In this document: positions 22,926-35,000 of the stretch, in pieces
Numbering within the stretch: the stretch's first letter is position 1
Layout: each line of letters begins with the position of its first letter
Assembly (NCBI GenBank): GCA_965153355.1
Contig: OZ231128.1
Location: 30,690,001-30,754,000 of the forward strand
Direction: 5' to 3'
Length of the DNA: 64,000 nt
DNA from: Flaccisagitta enflata
Lineage: Eukaryota; Chaetognatha; Sagittoidea; Aphragmophora
The notes under the pieces: model-generated
Told to the model about the DNA's origin: nothing
Database searches by the model: none
Seen by the model: the letters and a program-made list of their open reading frames with translations, nothing else
Made by a program: the position numbers and the translations under genes

Positions 22926-23031
22926 GAGAGAGATTTGTTATTGATTTTCTATGTATACACCAAGGTCAGCTAGTGATAAAATAATAACTCTCAGCAATGA
23001 GTACTCATTTGTGTTCTTTTTCTTCTTTCAG

Positions 23032-23132
23032 AATCCGAAGAAAAACGCTTTATTATGCTGTGAATCTGATCATTCCTTGCATTGGCATTGCGCTGCTTAC
23101 TTCACTCGTCTTCTATTTGCCTACTGATGGAG
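23032..23132 (+). CDS. Nicotinic receptor subunit, exon 7 (TM1)
   Basis: The acceptor is TTCTTCTTTCAG. AC+A restores Thr, then [34 protein letters not shown]: the pre-M1 link and first membrane helix. The donor GGAG|GTCGGT (phase 1) is slightly weak but joins cleanly to the next exon. Confidence 0.94.
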
Positions 23133-23215
23133 GTCGGTAATGACGAGTTTAAGTGTCCCAGCCTGAGTATGAAATAGATTATTCCAGGCGAGTTTTGAAA
23201 AAGATATCTCTTCAC

Positions 23216-23246
<31 letters not shown>

Positions 23247-23248
23247 AG

Positions 23249-23438
23249 GCGAACGCGTTGGACTTGGCATCAACATTTTACTGGCATTGATGGTGTTCTT
23301 AGTGCTGCTCGCTGACAACACTCCACCAACATCGATTGCAATTCCCTTGATCACGCGCTATTTAGTGTTGGTCATGTTGCTCTGCACACTCGCGCTTTGT
23401 CTCACAATATTCACGTGTAATCTGCATTTACGATCAGG
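23249..23438 (+). CDS. Nicotinic receptor subunit, exon 8 (TM2 pore and TM3)
   Basis: The acceptor is a (TC)n tract ending TGACAG. It encodes GERVGLGINILLALMVFLVL, then LADNTPPTS and TM3. Glu at -1' and Asp at 20' predict a cation channel. Leu at 9' is the usual gate. Position 2' is Gly and 6' is Asn, where Ser/Thr are usual, so conductance or desensitisation may differ from textbook receptors. The donor is TCAGG|GTAATG, phase 2. Confidence 0.95.
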
Positions 23439-23793
23439 GTAATGATGAGAAAGTGAAATGACAGACAGATAGACAGTCAGAGAGAGCCAGACAAAAATAG
23501 ACAAATGGAAACAAACGGAACGAAAAATTGAAGGAACAATGTTCTAACTTTTTATCACTTTTATTTGAGATTTGTAATGGACAAATATGAATCTGCCTTT
23601 TTTTCGCCTTTCCTGAACTCGTTTTAGTCCCGAACACGCGACTCTACAAGTCACTCTCAATCAGCCAGTTCGTCGGTCAGTCTCAAAGTCTTTTGTTGGG
23701 GGGTAATCCGCTCATGCCCATCCATCCACGACTAAGGAGGCCGTGCCTTGTTCATTCCATGATTTTATTCATCCTTCTTCCTCTTCAAATCAG

Positions 23794-23945
23794 TGACACT
23801 CACGCTTTACCCAACTGGATGAGATTCTTGTTCATCAAATTCTTCCCGAAATTTTTGGGCATTAAACCACGAAATGACGATGAAGAGGAGGAGGAAAAAG
23901 GAGAACCTGTTGAAGATACAGTCTCAAAGCCGATGCCATTGATGG
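23794..23945 (+). CDS. Nicotinic receptor subunit, exon 9 (start of cytoplasmic loop)
   Basis: The acceptor is CTTCAAATCAG. It encodes DTHALPNWMRFLFIKFFPKF, the conserved segment after TM3, then an acidic stretch (DDEEEEEKGE). The donor is GATGG|GTGAGT, phase 1. The cytoplasmic loop is short compared with many alpha subunits. Confidence 0.93.
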
Positions 23946-24071
23946 GTGAGTTTTTTCCTTGTTCTCATTACATGTAATTTCGTCCTCACAACTCTTCAAA
24001 AGTTATGTCAGTATATTTGTCTGGCTGCGGGTTCCCTTTTTGTTAAAACCGCGTAAAACGTTTTTGTGAAT

Positions 24072-25080
24072 TGCGTTAACTGAGGCGGATCAACAATGTG
24101 CGGGGCCCTAGGCTTAGCTGGGGCGCGGGGCCCCCCTCCCCCCTATCTGCCCCCCCCCTTCCCTCTCAGCCTGAGGCAGATCAACAAAGCGCGGGGCTTT
24201 AGGCTTGACTGGAAGGTGTACCCCCAATCTCTTTTTAGTCGCGTGCTACGCGACTCTACACCTTGCTTTGTTGGTCAGACCGTCCGTCAGTCTGTCCGTC
24301 CGTCAGTCCATCCGTCACACTTTACTTTTTTTACGTTAATGGGGGGTTTAGCCTTATTGCCGCTGCCCAAATGTTCCACTGACCTCAACTATGGCCCTTG
24401 CCCACCCGCACGCGACTGGGGTAGCTGTGTATCCGGCCTTGTTTAGATCCCCTGGAGTTTTATATATCATTTTCATATTTTTTCATCTACATTTGTCGTA
24501 CATTATTCAATGTTTCTGTTTGTTGATTTAAAAGATTTATTTATTCTTTCACTGATTGATTATAAAGCATAAAACAAAATACAACATTTAGTTTTAATTG
24601 AACTGGAAAAAAAATATAAAAAAAATTTTGTTGCTTTAAAAATCTAAAAGTTGTTTTCAAAACTGATAATGCCATTCATGCCATTAATATTCACACTCAA
24701 TATATAATTCTTATTCTTTTGAAAGTACAAGATATTTATTTTTGATTTTTTTTATGTTTCTGTTTTGAATGATACCTCAGCAATTATTTACCATCATTGA
24801 GCATCAAGTACACTCTTGCAGATCACAATTTTTTATGATCTTTTTTCTGTTTTTTTTTATTCTTTTTTTTTTCTTTTCATTTTCTTCTTCTACTCTTGCT
24901 TTATTCTTAACTTTTTTTCTTTATTTCTTTTCTTGTGTTACTGACTTGTTTCTTTTTTCTATTTATTTCTTTCTACTTCTTTTTTTTCTTTTTGAGGGGG
25001 CAGGCGCGGGGCCCCCCTGAGGCGCGGGGCCCTAGGCTTAAGCCTATTAAGCCTATTGGGTGATCCGCCTCAGTGCGTTA
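24072..25080. mobile_element. hAT-like non-autonomous element with 8-bp duplication
   Basis: The ends CTGAGGCGGATCA and TGATCCGCCTCAG are followed inward by inverted GCGCGGGGCCCTAGGCTTA-like blocks. TGCGTTAA lies on each side. An 8-bp duplication and a GGCGGAT terminal motif fit hAT. It contains a second, complete hairpin element (24230-24446). Borders are good to a few bases. Confidence 0.7.
24230..24446 (-). mobile_element. Hairpin/tetranucleotide element, AACAAGGCC-type, inside the hAT-like element
   Basis: TTTTTAGTCGCGTGCTACGC, (CGTC)n core, CTTGCCCACCCGCACGCGAC, TATCCGGCCTTGTTTAG. Its intactness inside 24072-25080 shows it inserted after, or travels with, that element. Confidence 0.75.
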
Positions 25081-25084
25081 AGCA

Positions 25085-26070
25085 ATTCACTATAACTCCA
25101 CAAAATGTTTTTCTTTTTCCTTTTTTTTCTTTTTCTTTTTTTTCTTTTTTTTTCCTTTTTTTTCCTTCCACTTTCTTTGAAAATAGGGTTTTGTTTTTCA
25201 CTGTCTTTCCCTTGTCCTTCCCTTGTCTAACCCTATATGAAAACGGCTTCTGTTTCTTTGTCCTTCCCTTGTCTTTCCCCATATGAAAATGGCTTTTGTT
25301 TCTCTGTTCCCCTCTTTCTCCTTTTGTTTCTCCGATCTTCCCTTGTCTTTCCCTGTATTAATATAGGTAATGTTTTTCAGTTCTTCCGTTGTCTTCGCCT
25401 ACATCAATATGGCTTTTGTTTCTCTGTTCTTCCCTTGTCTTTCCCTATATGAATATGGGTAATGTTTTTCAGTTCTTCCCTTGTCTTCCCCTATATCAAT
25501 ATGGCTTTTGTTTCTTTGTTCTTCCCTTGTCTTTCCCTGTATAAATATGGGTAATGTTTTTCAGTTCTTCCCTTGTCTTCCCCTACATCAATATGGCTTT
25601 TGTTTCTCTGTTGTACCCTTGTCTTTCCCTATATGAATATGGGTAATGTTTTTCAACTCTTCCCTTGTGTTTTCTATTTCATTATGGCTTTTGTTTCTCT
25701 GTTCATCCCTTGTCTTTCCCTGTATGAATATGGGTAATGTTTTTCAGTATTTCTTTGTCTTACCCTATATCAATATGGCATTTTTTCTCTGTTCTTTCCT
25801 TGTTATTCCCTATATGAATATGTGTATATTTTTCATCAATATGGCTTTTGTTTCTCTGTCCTTCCCTTGTCTTTCCCTATATAAATATGGGTAATGTTTT
25901 TCAGTTTTTCCGTTGTTTTTCACTTTATCAGTATGGCTTTTGTTTCTCTGTTTTTCCTTTTTCTCTCCCTTAATAAATATGGGTAATGTTCTTCAGTTCT
26001 TCCCTTGTCTTTCTCAACATGAATATAGCTTTTATTTCTCTATTATTTCCTCATCCTATGTTCTCACTTC
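25085..26070 (+). repeat. ~90-bp imperfect tandem repeat next to a split hairpin
   Basis: Repeats of TTTTTCAGTTCTTCCCTTGT, CAATATGGCTTTTGTTTCTC and CCCTATATGAATATGGGTAA, each unit made of two similar halves. It starts beside GCAATTCAC, the right arm of a hairpin whose left arm is at 24067. Confidence 0.8.
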
Positions 26071-28930
26071 TTGTTTTAGTATTACAAAATAAAATTTAAG
26101 TATTTCCACTAAACCTGTTGTCAATTGCACCTGCAATTCACATGTTTGGCGACAGCCACTGGTTATGGCTTTCATTCACTCCTTTTAAGAATAAGGGTTT
26201 TCTCCGTTTACTCACTCAGTCATTTCTTTGTTCATTTATTGTTTATTCGTCTTTTTGTTCATTCATTCATTCATTCTTTCATATGTTCCGCGAGGCGCGC
26301 AATATGTAGCTTTGTCCAGGGGCAAGTTTCACTTTCGTTGCGCTCAATGTCTTCCAAATATTTACCAAAGAATATGAATGGAAATGGTGATTTTGCAAAA
26401 TCCGATTACTATAGCGAGCGCGCATCGTCGGAAATCTGAGGTGGACAACTTCCCCACGTATAAAAGTGATCCGCCTGTTTTAATAAATCATTGGCTATTT
26501 CCTGTAGACAATAGCACAAATAACGCCAAATAATGATACTTTTTCTGTACCTTATTAAAATCTCCTTTAAGGAACCGCTTATTTCTGTTAAAATTCTCAA
26601 AAAACTTGTTGGATCTACTTAATCTGTTACAATCACAGCTACGCCGGCCAATCAAACGTTCAATGTTCAACGTTTTACATCGGCCGGCCCATCGAACGTA
26701 GCTGTCATTGTACATGTGTTCTTCATGTGAAAGTAGCATTTATACACAGAATTTGAGGTTGCAGGCTATATTCAACTAATAGTAATACTTTATAACGTCT
26801 ATCTATAAGTTTTTGGTAACTATTACTATTAATTACAGTCCAAAAACGGGTGAGCTACACAAAGTTTCCTGGGTGGAGCTTCGTGCTGCGTTCGGCGTTC
26901 AACCTCAGGCTAACGCAAGAAAATTGAACGGGCAGATGCTGCGCTGCTGCGTAAGCGCGAGGGCTCGCAGTTCCTACAGCTTTTTTAGGTCTCACGCCTT
27001 ATTTGATACATTTTTATCTATTATTTTTCAGACCAATGTATTATGATGATATTTTTTTACAAAATGGGTTTATTGACATGCTTTATAAGACCTCTAATCA
27101 ATTTGTGGAGAGATTGGACGTGTTGAGCTTCGACAATGTGCGCCCGCTAGATTACTATCTTCAAAATCACTAATAGTGCTTTCACGCTCAAGGAAGAAAT
27201 TGTGATAATCATGCTTTTCATACAGAGAAAACATGATTATAACGATTTTTACCTTGAGCGTGAAAGCGCTATAAGTGACTGTCGAAAAACTGACAAAAGG
27301 CTGCGATGTTAAAGGATAAGTTACTGGTATCGATGGGTGTTTTAATTATGCTAAGGAGATTGGCATATCATTAAACCAACGAAGCCACAGGCCTAGTCAA
27401 CCCCAAGTTTACAGACTGCATGAAAACACAACGAGAGGAGTAACCCATATGGTTAGCAGTACCCCCTACAGTACGCGGGCTATTTCGCCCACTACCGATA
27501 AATCATGCATTCCCCTGGAAGTAGTTTTTTTCTCCTTTATAAATTCATTCTAAAGAACCGCTGCGCAACTCTCAATTCGACCAGGAACCATTGTTAGGGT
27601 GAGATTAGAGTTTGTACTGATTAGCATTGGAATCAATATTTCTATCTTGCAAGTTTTGTCACTGTCATTTATGGAAAATTTGCAGTCATTCTAACGATGG
27701 TTCCCAATTGATTTTAAAGTCGTGCTAAAGCTCATTTAAAATCATTTTTGCGAAGGAAAAATATTTTCAGGTCTGTTTATAATTGAGTCCCCTCCCCCCG
27801 GTTTGGAGAGAGGAAAAAAAATCAAAAAGGGGAAAAAAAGAAAAAAAGAAAATTTGGAAAAATAAATCTTTTGGCAGTGCCAAGTCATGAAAACAAATTA
27901 AAATAACACAATTTAGCACTGTTTAATCCTTAAATACCCTGTTTTATAGCTCCATGGGGAAGAAAATCCTACATTTTGTAACGTAACACATCGCATTGCT
28001 GGGAAGAAAATAAAAGGCAGGGGGAGAAAATCAAAAGTGACTCAGTTGTATACACCCCTGAATATTTTTGCTAGAAGTTCAGTATTGACTTTTCTAGGCA
28101 CTCTGGCCAACATATCCCACAACCCATACAAGAGGTGCCATATGGTCATATCACTCACACCCCCACAAGTCTAGGAAATAGAATGGAATTAGGTGATTTG
28201 CGCCATAAAAATAGATCTGTTTGAAAGATGTTTTCTTATTAGAAAATCTTAGGCGCTTAAACATTTAGGTTCTATCATCTACTGACTATGTAGTTCAAGT
28301 CTCCGTCTTGCATTGTCATGGCTGACGGCCCTGAATTTTGCATTTTATGTATGAGGGTATTTTTACTCCATTTTCCTAGATCTCATAAAATTGCACTTTT
28401 GAGTTCATTTAGTACTCTAAGGTCTATACCTTGTCCTCTATATGAATGCCCTGCCTTGAAACTAAACCAAGAGGATAAATTGGGTCTATCTACATTAATA
28501 ATTGGTGAGACAAATGATTTTGGGCCTAAAATGATTCTATTTCCAGATATTGTATAAATGATGGGACTGTGCTCATATGGGACACCAATCAAAAGCGCAT
28601 TTTAATAGAAGTGGCGCAATTAGGGCGATTTTCAAAATTCAGCCCAGTGCTTGAGTGCCAAACCCTAAAGGGTCAAAATTTGCTGTTTTGAGAAATGATA
28701 TAAAATCTGGTTTTTAGCCTTTTTGAAGCCTGTATCATTGTCCAAAAAAAGGATATAAAGAAATCGCCCCAATGGCGCCACTTGTATCAACATGGGCATT
28801 TGATTGATAACCATGGGGGTACTACTGTCATGTGGTCCTACTGTTATGGATTTAGGTGACTCCTCTCGTTGTATTTTGATGCTGTCTGTATTTCTAACCA
28901 TTTTTTCTCAATTCCTTGCCTTTTGTCCAG
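26071..28930. other. Rest of receptor intron 9
   Basis: Mostly unassigned. Contains an imperfect inverted repeat around 26638-26702 (CAGCTACGCCGGCC / GGCCGGCC...GTAGCTG), the MITE at 27172-27273 and AT-rich DNA. Short frames at 26813 and 28318 lack conserved features. Confidence 0.5.
27172..27273. mobile_element. Short foldback MITE in receptor intron 9
   Basis: TAGTGCTTTCACGCTCAAGG is inverted at the right end; arms are about 45 bp. TA flanks both ends, consistent with a Tc1/mariner-type MITE. Confidence 0.7.
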
Positions 28931-29005
28931 CACCCAAATATCCTCCACTATTGGAAGGCATCCTAGAGGACATCGCCTTTGTTGCAAATGACTACAGAGA
29001 AAATG
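28931..29005 (+). CDS. Nicotinic receptor subunit, exon 10 (end of cytoplasmic loop)
   Basis: A 75-bp exon after a 5-kb repeat-filled intron. The acceptor is CTTTTGTCCAG and the donor AAATG|GTAAGA. It encodes LLEGILEDIAFVANDYREN, the amphipathic helix that precedes TM4 in this family. Phase 1 in and out. Confidence 0.93.
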
Positions 29006-29531
29006 GTAAGAAACAAAAGTCAACACATGTGTGCATAAGACCATAAGCCCTTGACCACATTTTGTAATTTGTAGTATCGTTAAAATAGCGAAATAGCTAA
29101 AAAAGCAATGAAGCAGCGTAGGTTTGTTATGTTCTAATCTAGTGAGTTTGTTTTGATTGCTCTAATTTATATCATATCATTACCCTAGAATCTTTCCATG
29201 CTTAATTGACAATAGTTGTCCGATCAACCGATTTGCTTTTAGTGTTCTGTCAGTTGTCAATTGACATTCTAACAAGGTTGGACACATGGCCAACAAGCAG
29301 GCTGGTGGGCGGGGGCAGTATTCTGGGTGGGCAGAGGTATTATGGGGCAGGTCCAGGGCTGGGGCAGTAACGCTCAAAATCACTATTACAGTCAATTTGG
29401 CGTCATCTTAAATTTTGCATTACCAACATAACTACCAATAGACACAACCTATTAGTAAAGAGTTGCTTAGCCAGCCACCTATAATTGCATTCCATTCACT
29501 CGATTCTCACCCTCTTTCCTTCTTTACGCAG

Positions 29532-29686
29532 GCAAATCTGGCGATGATGCGTCTGATTGGCAGTACGTTGCCATGGTGATGGATCGTCTATTTTTCATCT
29601 TTTTCACATTGATTGGTCTCATTGCCACCATCGTTCTCTTCACTAATATCCCAACAATGTGGGATAACGCAAAACCCATTGGCTAA
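29532..29686 (+). CDS. Nicotinic receptor subunit, exon 11 (TM4 and stop)
   Basis: The acceptor is CTTTACGCAG. It encodes SDWQYVAMVMDRLFFIFFTL and the rest of TM4, then NIPTMWDNAKPIG and TAA. The DWQYVAMVxDRLF motif is typical. A short C-terminal tail is extracellular. An AATAAA about 1 kb downstream (near 30697) might be the poly(A) signal, but this is weak. Confidence 0.95.
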
Positions 29687-29876
29687 TAGCACGCTCGGTC
29701 CTAATCAAATGTCTACATCGATGATGAACAACAACAAAAACAACAGCAACAACAACTTCAACAGCAACAACAATGACAATAACAAAGTCAATCATGAAAA
29801 ATTTTCGACTAGATTGAAGTGTCTTTTGTCCACTGTCTTTTGTGCACTGTGGATGAGAACAGCATATATGAATCAA

Positions 29877-30078
29877 GTGACGCGGGGTCACAATATCGTT
29901 GCGAACAGGTGCGCAGGGTCATCCAACCCCCATCCATACACCATGCCCCCAACACATACACAGAAACCATCTAAAACGGTCATTTTCGCACTTTTTGACT
30001 CATGTCCACGAATGGGGTGTCGGACCAACGGACCGACAGACAAAGCCTCTTGTAGAGTTGCTTGTCCGCAACTTAAAA
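29877..30078 (+). mobile_element. Hairpin/tetranucleotide element, GGGGTCAC-type, downstream of the receptor
   Basis: GTGACGCGGGGTCACAATAT, CCAACCCCCATCCATACACC, CGCACTTTTTGACTCATGTC, (GACC)-like core, ACAAAGCCTCTTGTAGAG, GTTGCTTGTCCGCAAC hairpin and TTAAAA. Complete copy; it defines the subtype. Confidence 0.75.
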
Positions 30079-30369
30079 TCAAAATCAATTCAAACAATTG
30101 TCGATATGCCTGAACTTTTCAATGTTTGGTTTTTTTTTTCATTTATTATTTCGTGAGTGTCTTTCTTTAGATTTGGATGGTTAGATCCCACTTCTCAGTT
30201 TTCAGCCCCATGCTCAAAATCTTGCTGCATATTTGGTATATATATAATATAGTGACTGTACTGGTGCACTTCGGTCACGAACGTCAAAATTAGTTATCTG
30301 CATATCAATCAAACTTTTATCCTAACATGTTTGGTTTGCAAGAGGAAAGACTTTTTTTTTTGTCATAGG

Positions 30370-30912
30370 TATATATATTCATATATAATTCGATACACGC
30401 GACGATAATGGTACATCATCAATATCTATAAAACTAAGCAATGAAATGGAGAAAATATATGATTTGATGTAGTATGGCTCAGGATCGGAATATAACTTAA
30501 TAAGAAAAAAACGAGACATCAATATTTGTTTCATCTCTAAAACACGGACGAGCAAATTGAATAAAAACACAAGAACTCTCTCTAAAAAGAGAGGGAAAAA
30601 GAGCAGGTTGTAGTAAACGGCCGTTTTTGTTTTTCTTTTTTTTAGTTTCACACAATGACGATGTTAAAAATCATGATGGCTTTTCTTCTTTCCGAGAAAT
30701 AAAAGCTTTGTTCTAATTCATTTAAAAAGGTTTTTTTTTGAACGACAAAAAAGACGGTATAATTGAGGGAGTTGTTTGGTGGAGTTTGACAACGGAACAA
30801 GAATACATCAACTCTTGTGCTTGTAAGTCACAAATAAAAGGGGTTTTCGCAATGGGCGCTTCACCTTCATATTTCATATGTGATATCTCAAATTTTCTAC
30901 AAATGCAAAGAC

Positions 30913-30966
<54 letters not shown>

Positions 30967-31984
30967 AGGGAGCAGTCTTATGGATTCGTTATTGAAGAGA
31001 TCTTGGTGTAATCGGTTTGAAATAAAATGTTACGACAAAATTAGAAGAAGAAAAAATCGGGCAATGATGAAATGTTGGTTCCTTTTTGATATTCCAAACC
31101 CATGAATTTCAATGCGAGTTAAAAGAACAAGGCCGGATACACGGCTACCCCAGTCGCGTGCAGGGGCCATATTTGAAGTCACTTGATCATTTGGGCAGGA
31201 GCTGTGAGGCCAAAAACCACAAAAAACCAAAAAAAGCTAAGTGTGACGGACCGACGGACCGATGGACCGACGGACCGACGGACCGACAAAGCGGGGTGTA
31301 GAGTCGCGTAGCATGCGACTAAAAAGAATTGCGATGAATTGTTTGCAGTCCCTTTAAGATTCAATACATTGAAAATGATCATCGACGGAACAGAGATAGA
31401 ATAGATCCATGAAACAAAAACAAAAAAAATTATGAAAAAAAAATCACGAAACTTATGCTAAGATGATGAGAATTACGCAATTCGTATGAAGCTCAAATTG
31501 TCGTATCTCTATGCATGGCACAAACAACAGTTTTGAATCATGGGTTTGAAAATGGAAGACCAAAAAAAAATGTTTTAATGCAATCGCGATTGAAAGTCTT
31601 ACATTCTCGTGGGTGAAATTCATAGGTATGTTTTTGTTTTTGAGAGAGACAAAGAAGCTTATCACAAACGAACTGATGAAATATTATGTTGCAGTATAAA
31701 CTATGCACTTAGGAGGTTGTACTCCCCACAAAAAAAATCAGCCAGAAGTAAAACTATTCAAAAAATGGGGTCGGAAGCAACATGAGGAGTGAGGATTATC
31801 TTTTTGAGTAAATAAGATTGGCACCAGATTGGCTACTCAACAGTGTCAAGGAACATGCACTGTACAAGAGTCAGAGGGTTCTGATATAAAGGGAAAATGG
31901 GTCTCGCTCATACTTATAAGCCAAAAAAAAAAAGAGAAAAGATGACAACAACGACCGACGAAACATTAACAATCTTGCGGAAAG

Positions 31985-32029
<45 letters not shown>

Positions 32030-32076
32030 TGAAAAGGGACTACCATTTGGCATAAACAGGCAAACTCGCTTCCATC
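30370..32076. other. Intergenic region between the converging receptor and BAZ2 genes
   Basis: Holds (GA)n at 30916-30962 and 31988-32028 and one complete hairpin element (31124-31324). The rest is AT-rich unique-looking DNA. The two genes converge here, so both 3' UTRs probably lie in it; I could not place poly(A) sites with confidence. Confidence 0.6.
31124..31324 (+). mobile_element. Hairpin/tetranucleotide element, AACAAGGCC-type
   Basis: AACAAGGCCGGATACACGGC, CAGGGGCCATATTTGAAGTC, AAGCTAAGTGTGACGG, (GACC)n, AAGCGGGGTGTAGAGTCGCG, GCATGCGACTAAAAAG. Confidence 0.8.
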
Positions 32077-35000
32077 TCAAACACTTTTCGTTTCCTCATC
32101 GACGTCTCGTCCGAATATTTCCTTCCACCTTTTCCGGAAATGTTTTTCCAGCGTCTTTCCGGCTTTGCCAACTTCGGAATCGTCCTCGTTGAAGGTAAGG
32201 CAGTTTTTGAAGACGAGGAGGACGTCGGCGGCGAATCTGTTGTGCGCCTGAGTCACTGACGCGGCGCCGTTGCCTCGATCAGCGCAGGCGACGTTCAACG
32301 CCGCCGTCAAGCGTCTCTCGATCAAGCTGAAATCCATCGGCGTTTTTATAATCTTTTTATATTGCGGAAAGGCTTTGAGATTGACGGGCTGCAGAAAAGG
32401 CCATCCGGCGGCGTGAGACTTGAGTTCGGAGAGAAGCTGTTTGCAAGAGCGGAGCCTCTGGACGGTCTTGTGGGAGTTGTTGCTCGTTGCGGCGACGGTC
32501 GACGATGAGGTGGAGGTGGAGGTTGGGGTGGAAGAGGTAGCTGGCGAGCAAGTTTTCGCGGTGTGAGTTTGAGATTGTTTATGTTGTTCTTGTATATGCT
32601 GGCGAGTTGTGGAAGATGAATGTTTCACAGCGGCATCATTCGCGATGCAGTTTTGCATAGACGTGGGCTTACACGAGAAGGATTCCCGCGGTTGGGATGT
32701 TGGGGAATGGCTAAGTATCTGATGCTCATTAAGCACTTGCTTGCTATTATGCTGATCCTGCAGGCGTACGGAACTGCGTTCTAACATAGTTTTATCGGTT
32801 GTTACAGAAATGCTTGGTTGGTGATCCGATTCGTCCAAAGTGATCTGCGTTTGCTTGTTAATTTGAGCATCGCGGTTGTCTCGATGTTGTGTGGAGTCAC
32901 ATGGTTTTTGAAACGTTGGAGATTCGTTGGTATCTGAAGCTCCCGTAAAAACAGCTTCATTGAGGCTACTTGCTATCTCAGATTGTATCTGCTGTTGACT
33001 TGTTGATCGTTGAGTTGGTGGTTGGTTGGGAAATATTTTGATAGGATGTTGAACAATCTGCTGAAAAGATGTATGGTGTTGTGGCGAGTCGGCTTTTCTG
33101 GTCACACTAGCCAAAATACTGCTATTTTTCTTTGACGGACTACATTTGAGGATTTGTGCACAATGGTTACAATGCCATCTACCTCGCGGTATTTTGACCA
33201 AAGGAGGGTCAAGGCAATCACCATGAAAGGATAACAGACAGAAGTCGCATCGAAGTAGGTGAAGGGTTGATTTTTTTCCACAAACAATACACACAACCTC
33301 TCCCATGGCCTTTCCAATGCAAATGAAGCAATACCAGTTACCCTCGGGAATGTTTTCCATAGTTGGCTTAAAACAGTAAGTGTGAAAACCTTTGTCACAA
33401 CTGTCACAGAGTAACAATTGAGCTTCGTTGTCATCAAGATGACAAAGCTGACAACTGGCTCTCATAATGCTTTTCTCCCATGCAATGCACTGAGTCAGTT
33501 GATTTAGGCAAAGTCCAACTTGTGCGACTGATTCGGCAGAAGTGGTTGCATTTCGCCATTTTCTTAGACCTCTTGTTTCTCCCTCCTCTAATTCATCCTC
33601 CTCATCCTCCTCATTTGCGGCATTCCCATCATCATTGGTATTTTTATAGCCAGAAGACGACTTCCCATTACTTGGGCTGGTAGCATTTTTGCCAGAATGG
33701 GAACTGTGGTTGTCATTGGTTTCACAATCGCCTCCATTGATGCTGACGTGGTTTTCATGTGTCATTTGATACACATTGTGTACAGTGAGTTCTAGATTCT
33801 TTCTCAAAGGAGGTTTTAAGTATCGTCTCTCAATGCATCTTTCCAGTAGAAGGAGCTTCTCTTTTGCTTTTCCCAGTGGGTTTTCTATGGTCAAAATAAG
33901 GTCAAGTGATGCTTTTCGTATATCACAGGCAGGTGGAATGTCATTTTTCATGGCCTTCTCAAGCATTTCTGTTGGGTCTTCATCAGAATTTGCCAATGGA
34001 GAACCATTGTCTCCTTGGGTCTTGCGTAGCTCCTCAGTTGTAGAGGAATCTTTTTCTTTCCCATTTTTCTGCCATATTTTTGCAGTTATTGATGTCATGG
34101 CTTTTAAATCACCAATTTGAATGTTAGCTGCAAAGATCCTCTCTTCCAATGCCTCAACTTCATGCAGAAGTTGTACCTCCATTTGATGAGACAAGGCAGG
34201 AGAGTAAAAACATGCAGGGTCATTGGGATTCACATCTGCATAAAATATCTTCGGCTTTTTGATGAGTGAGTCTTCCTCATCCTCACCTTCAAACTTGCGT
34301 TTTTTGTTGAGACTGATACTCTTCTTAAAGGACGACTGATCTGAGAGGGTTGACAGGACATCATTGTTTTCAGTTGTTGTGAATTCAAAATCAACAGTTT
34401 GTCTGTATCTAGGTTTCAAGCACAGCTCTAGATGATTGTCAAAAAAGTTTGCGATGTTGCGCTGAAGTGGATTTTCTCTCATGCCTGATGCAAAACAGCT
34501 CTCCATGAGCATTTTGATAGTTTCAGGTTGTCTAATTATCCACCATCCCTGTTGATACTGGTCTGGTGTCTCCATTAATTCTGATTGTCTCATCTGAATG
34601 AGAAGTTTGGATTTTGACTCAATTGCCAACTTGGTTTCCTCTATCTCAATGTTGTCCTCATGTTCCTCTCTGTTGTATGTGATAGCCTCTGGGGCAAGAA
34701 AATCATAGAACCCTGTCTGTGAGTCCCATAACTCTGGTTGAGAGTTTTCAAGGTCACCTTTGAAATTTTCTATATCATGATGGGCTGAATGATCTGATTC
34801 TTTTTGCTCCATAGTTACTGATTCTGGGTTTGATTTTGTGCTGGCTTGTGCACATGACTCGGATGCCAAAAGATTCACCCAAGCATGATCTGGCTCATCC
34901 AAATCAAACATTTCACAAGTGTCACCCACATGTGACACATGCTGGTCAATTGGAGTTGCATCATTTGTTGAAGATTTTGACTGGACATCTTCTTGCGTTA

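Noticed and set aside
28318-28557. 79-codon frame in receptor intron 9
   Set aside because: No conserved motif, no codon bias, and an opposing frame of similar length over the same bases.
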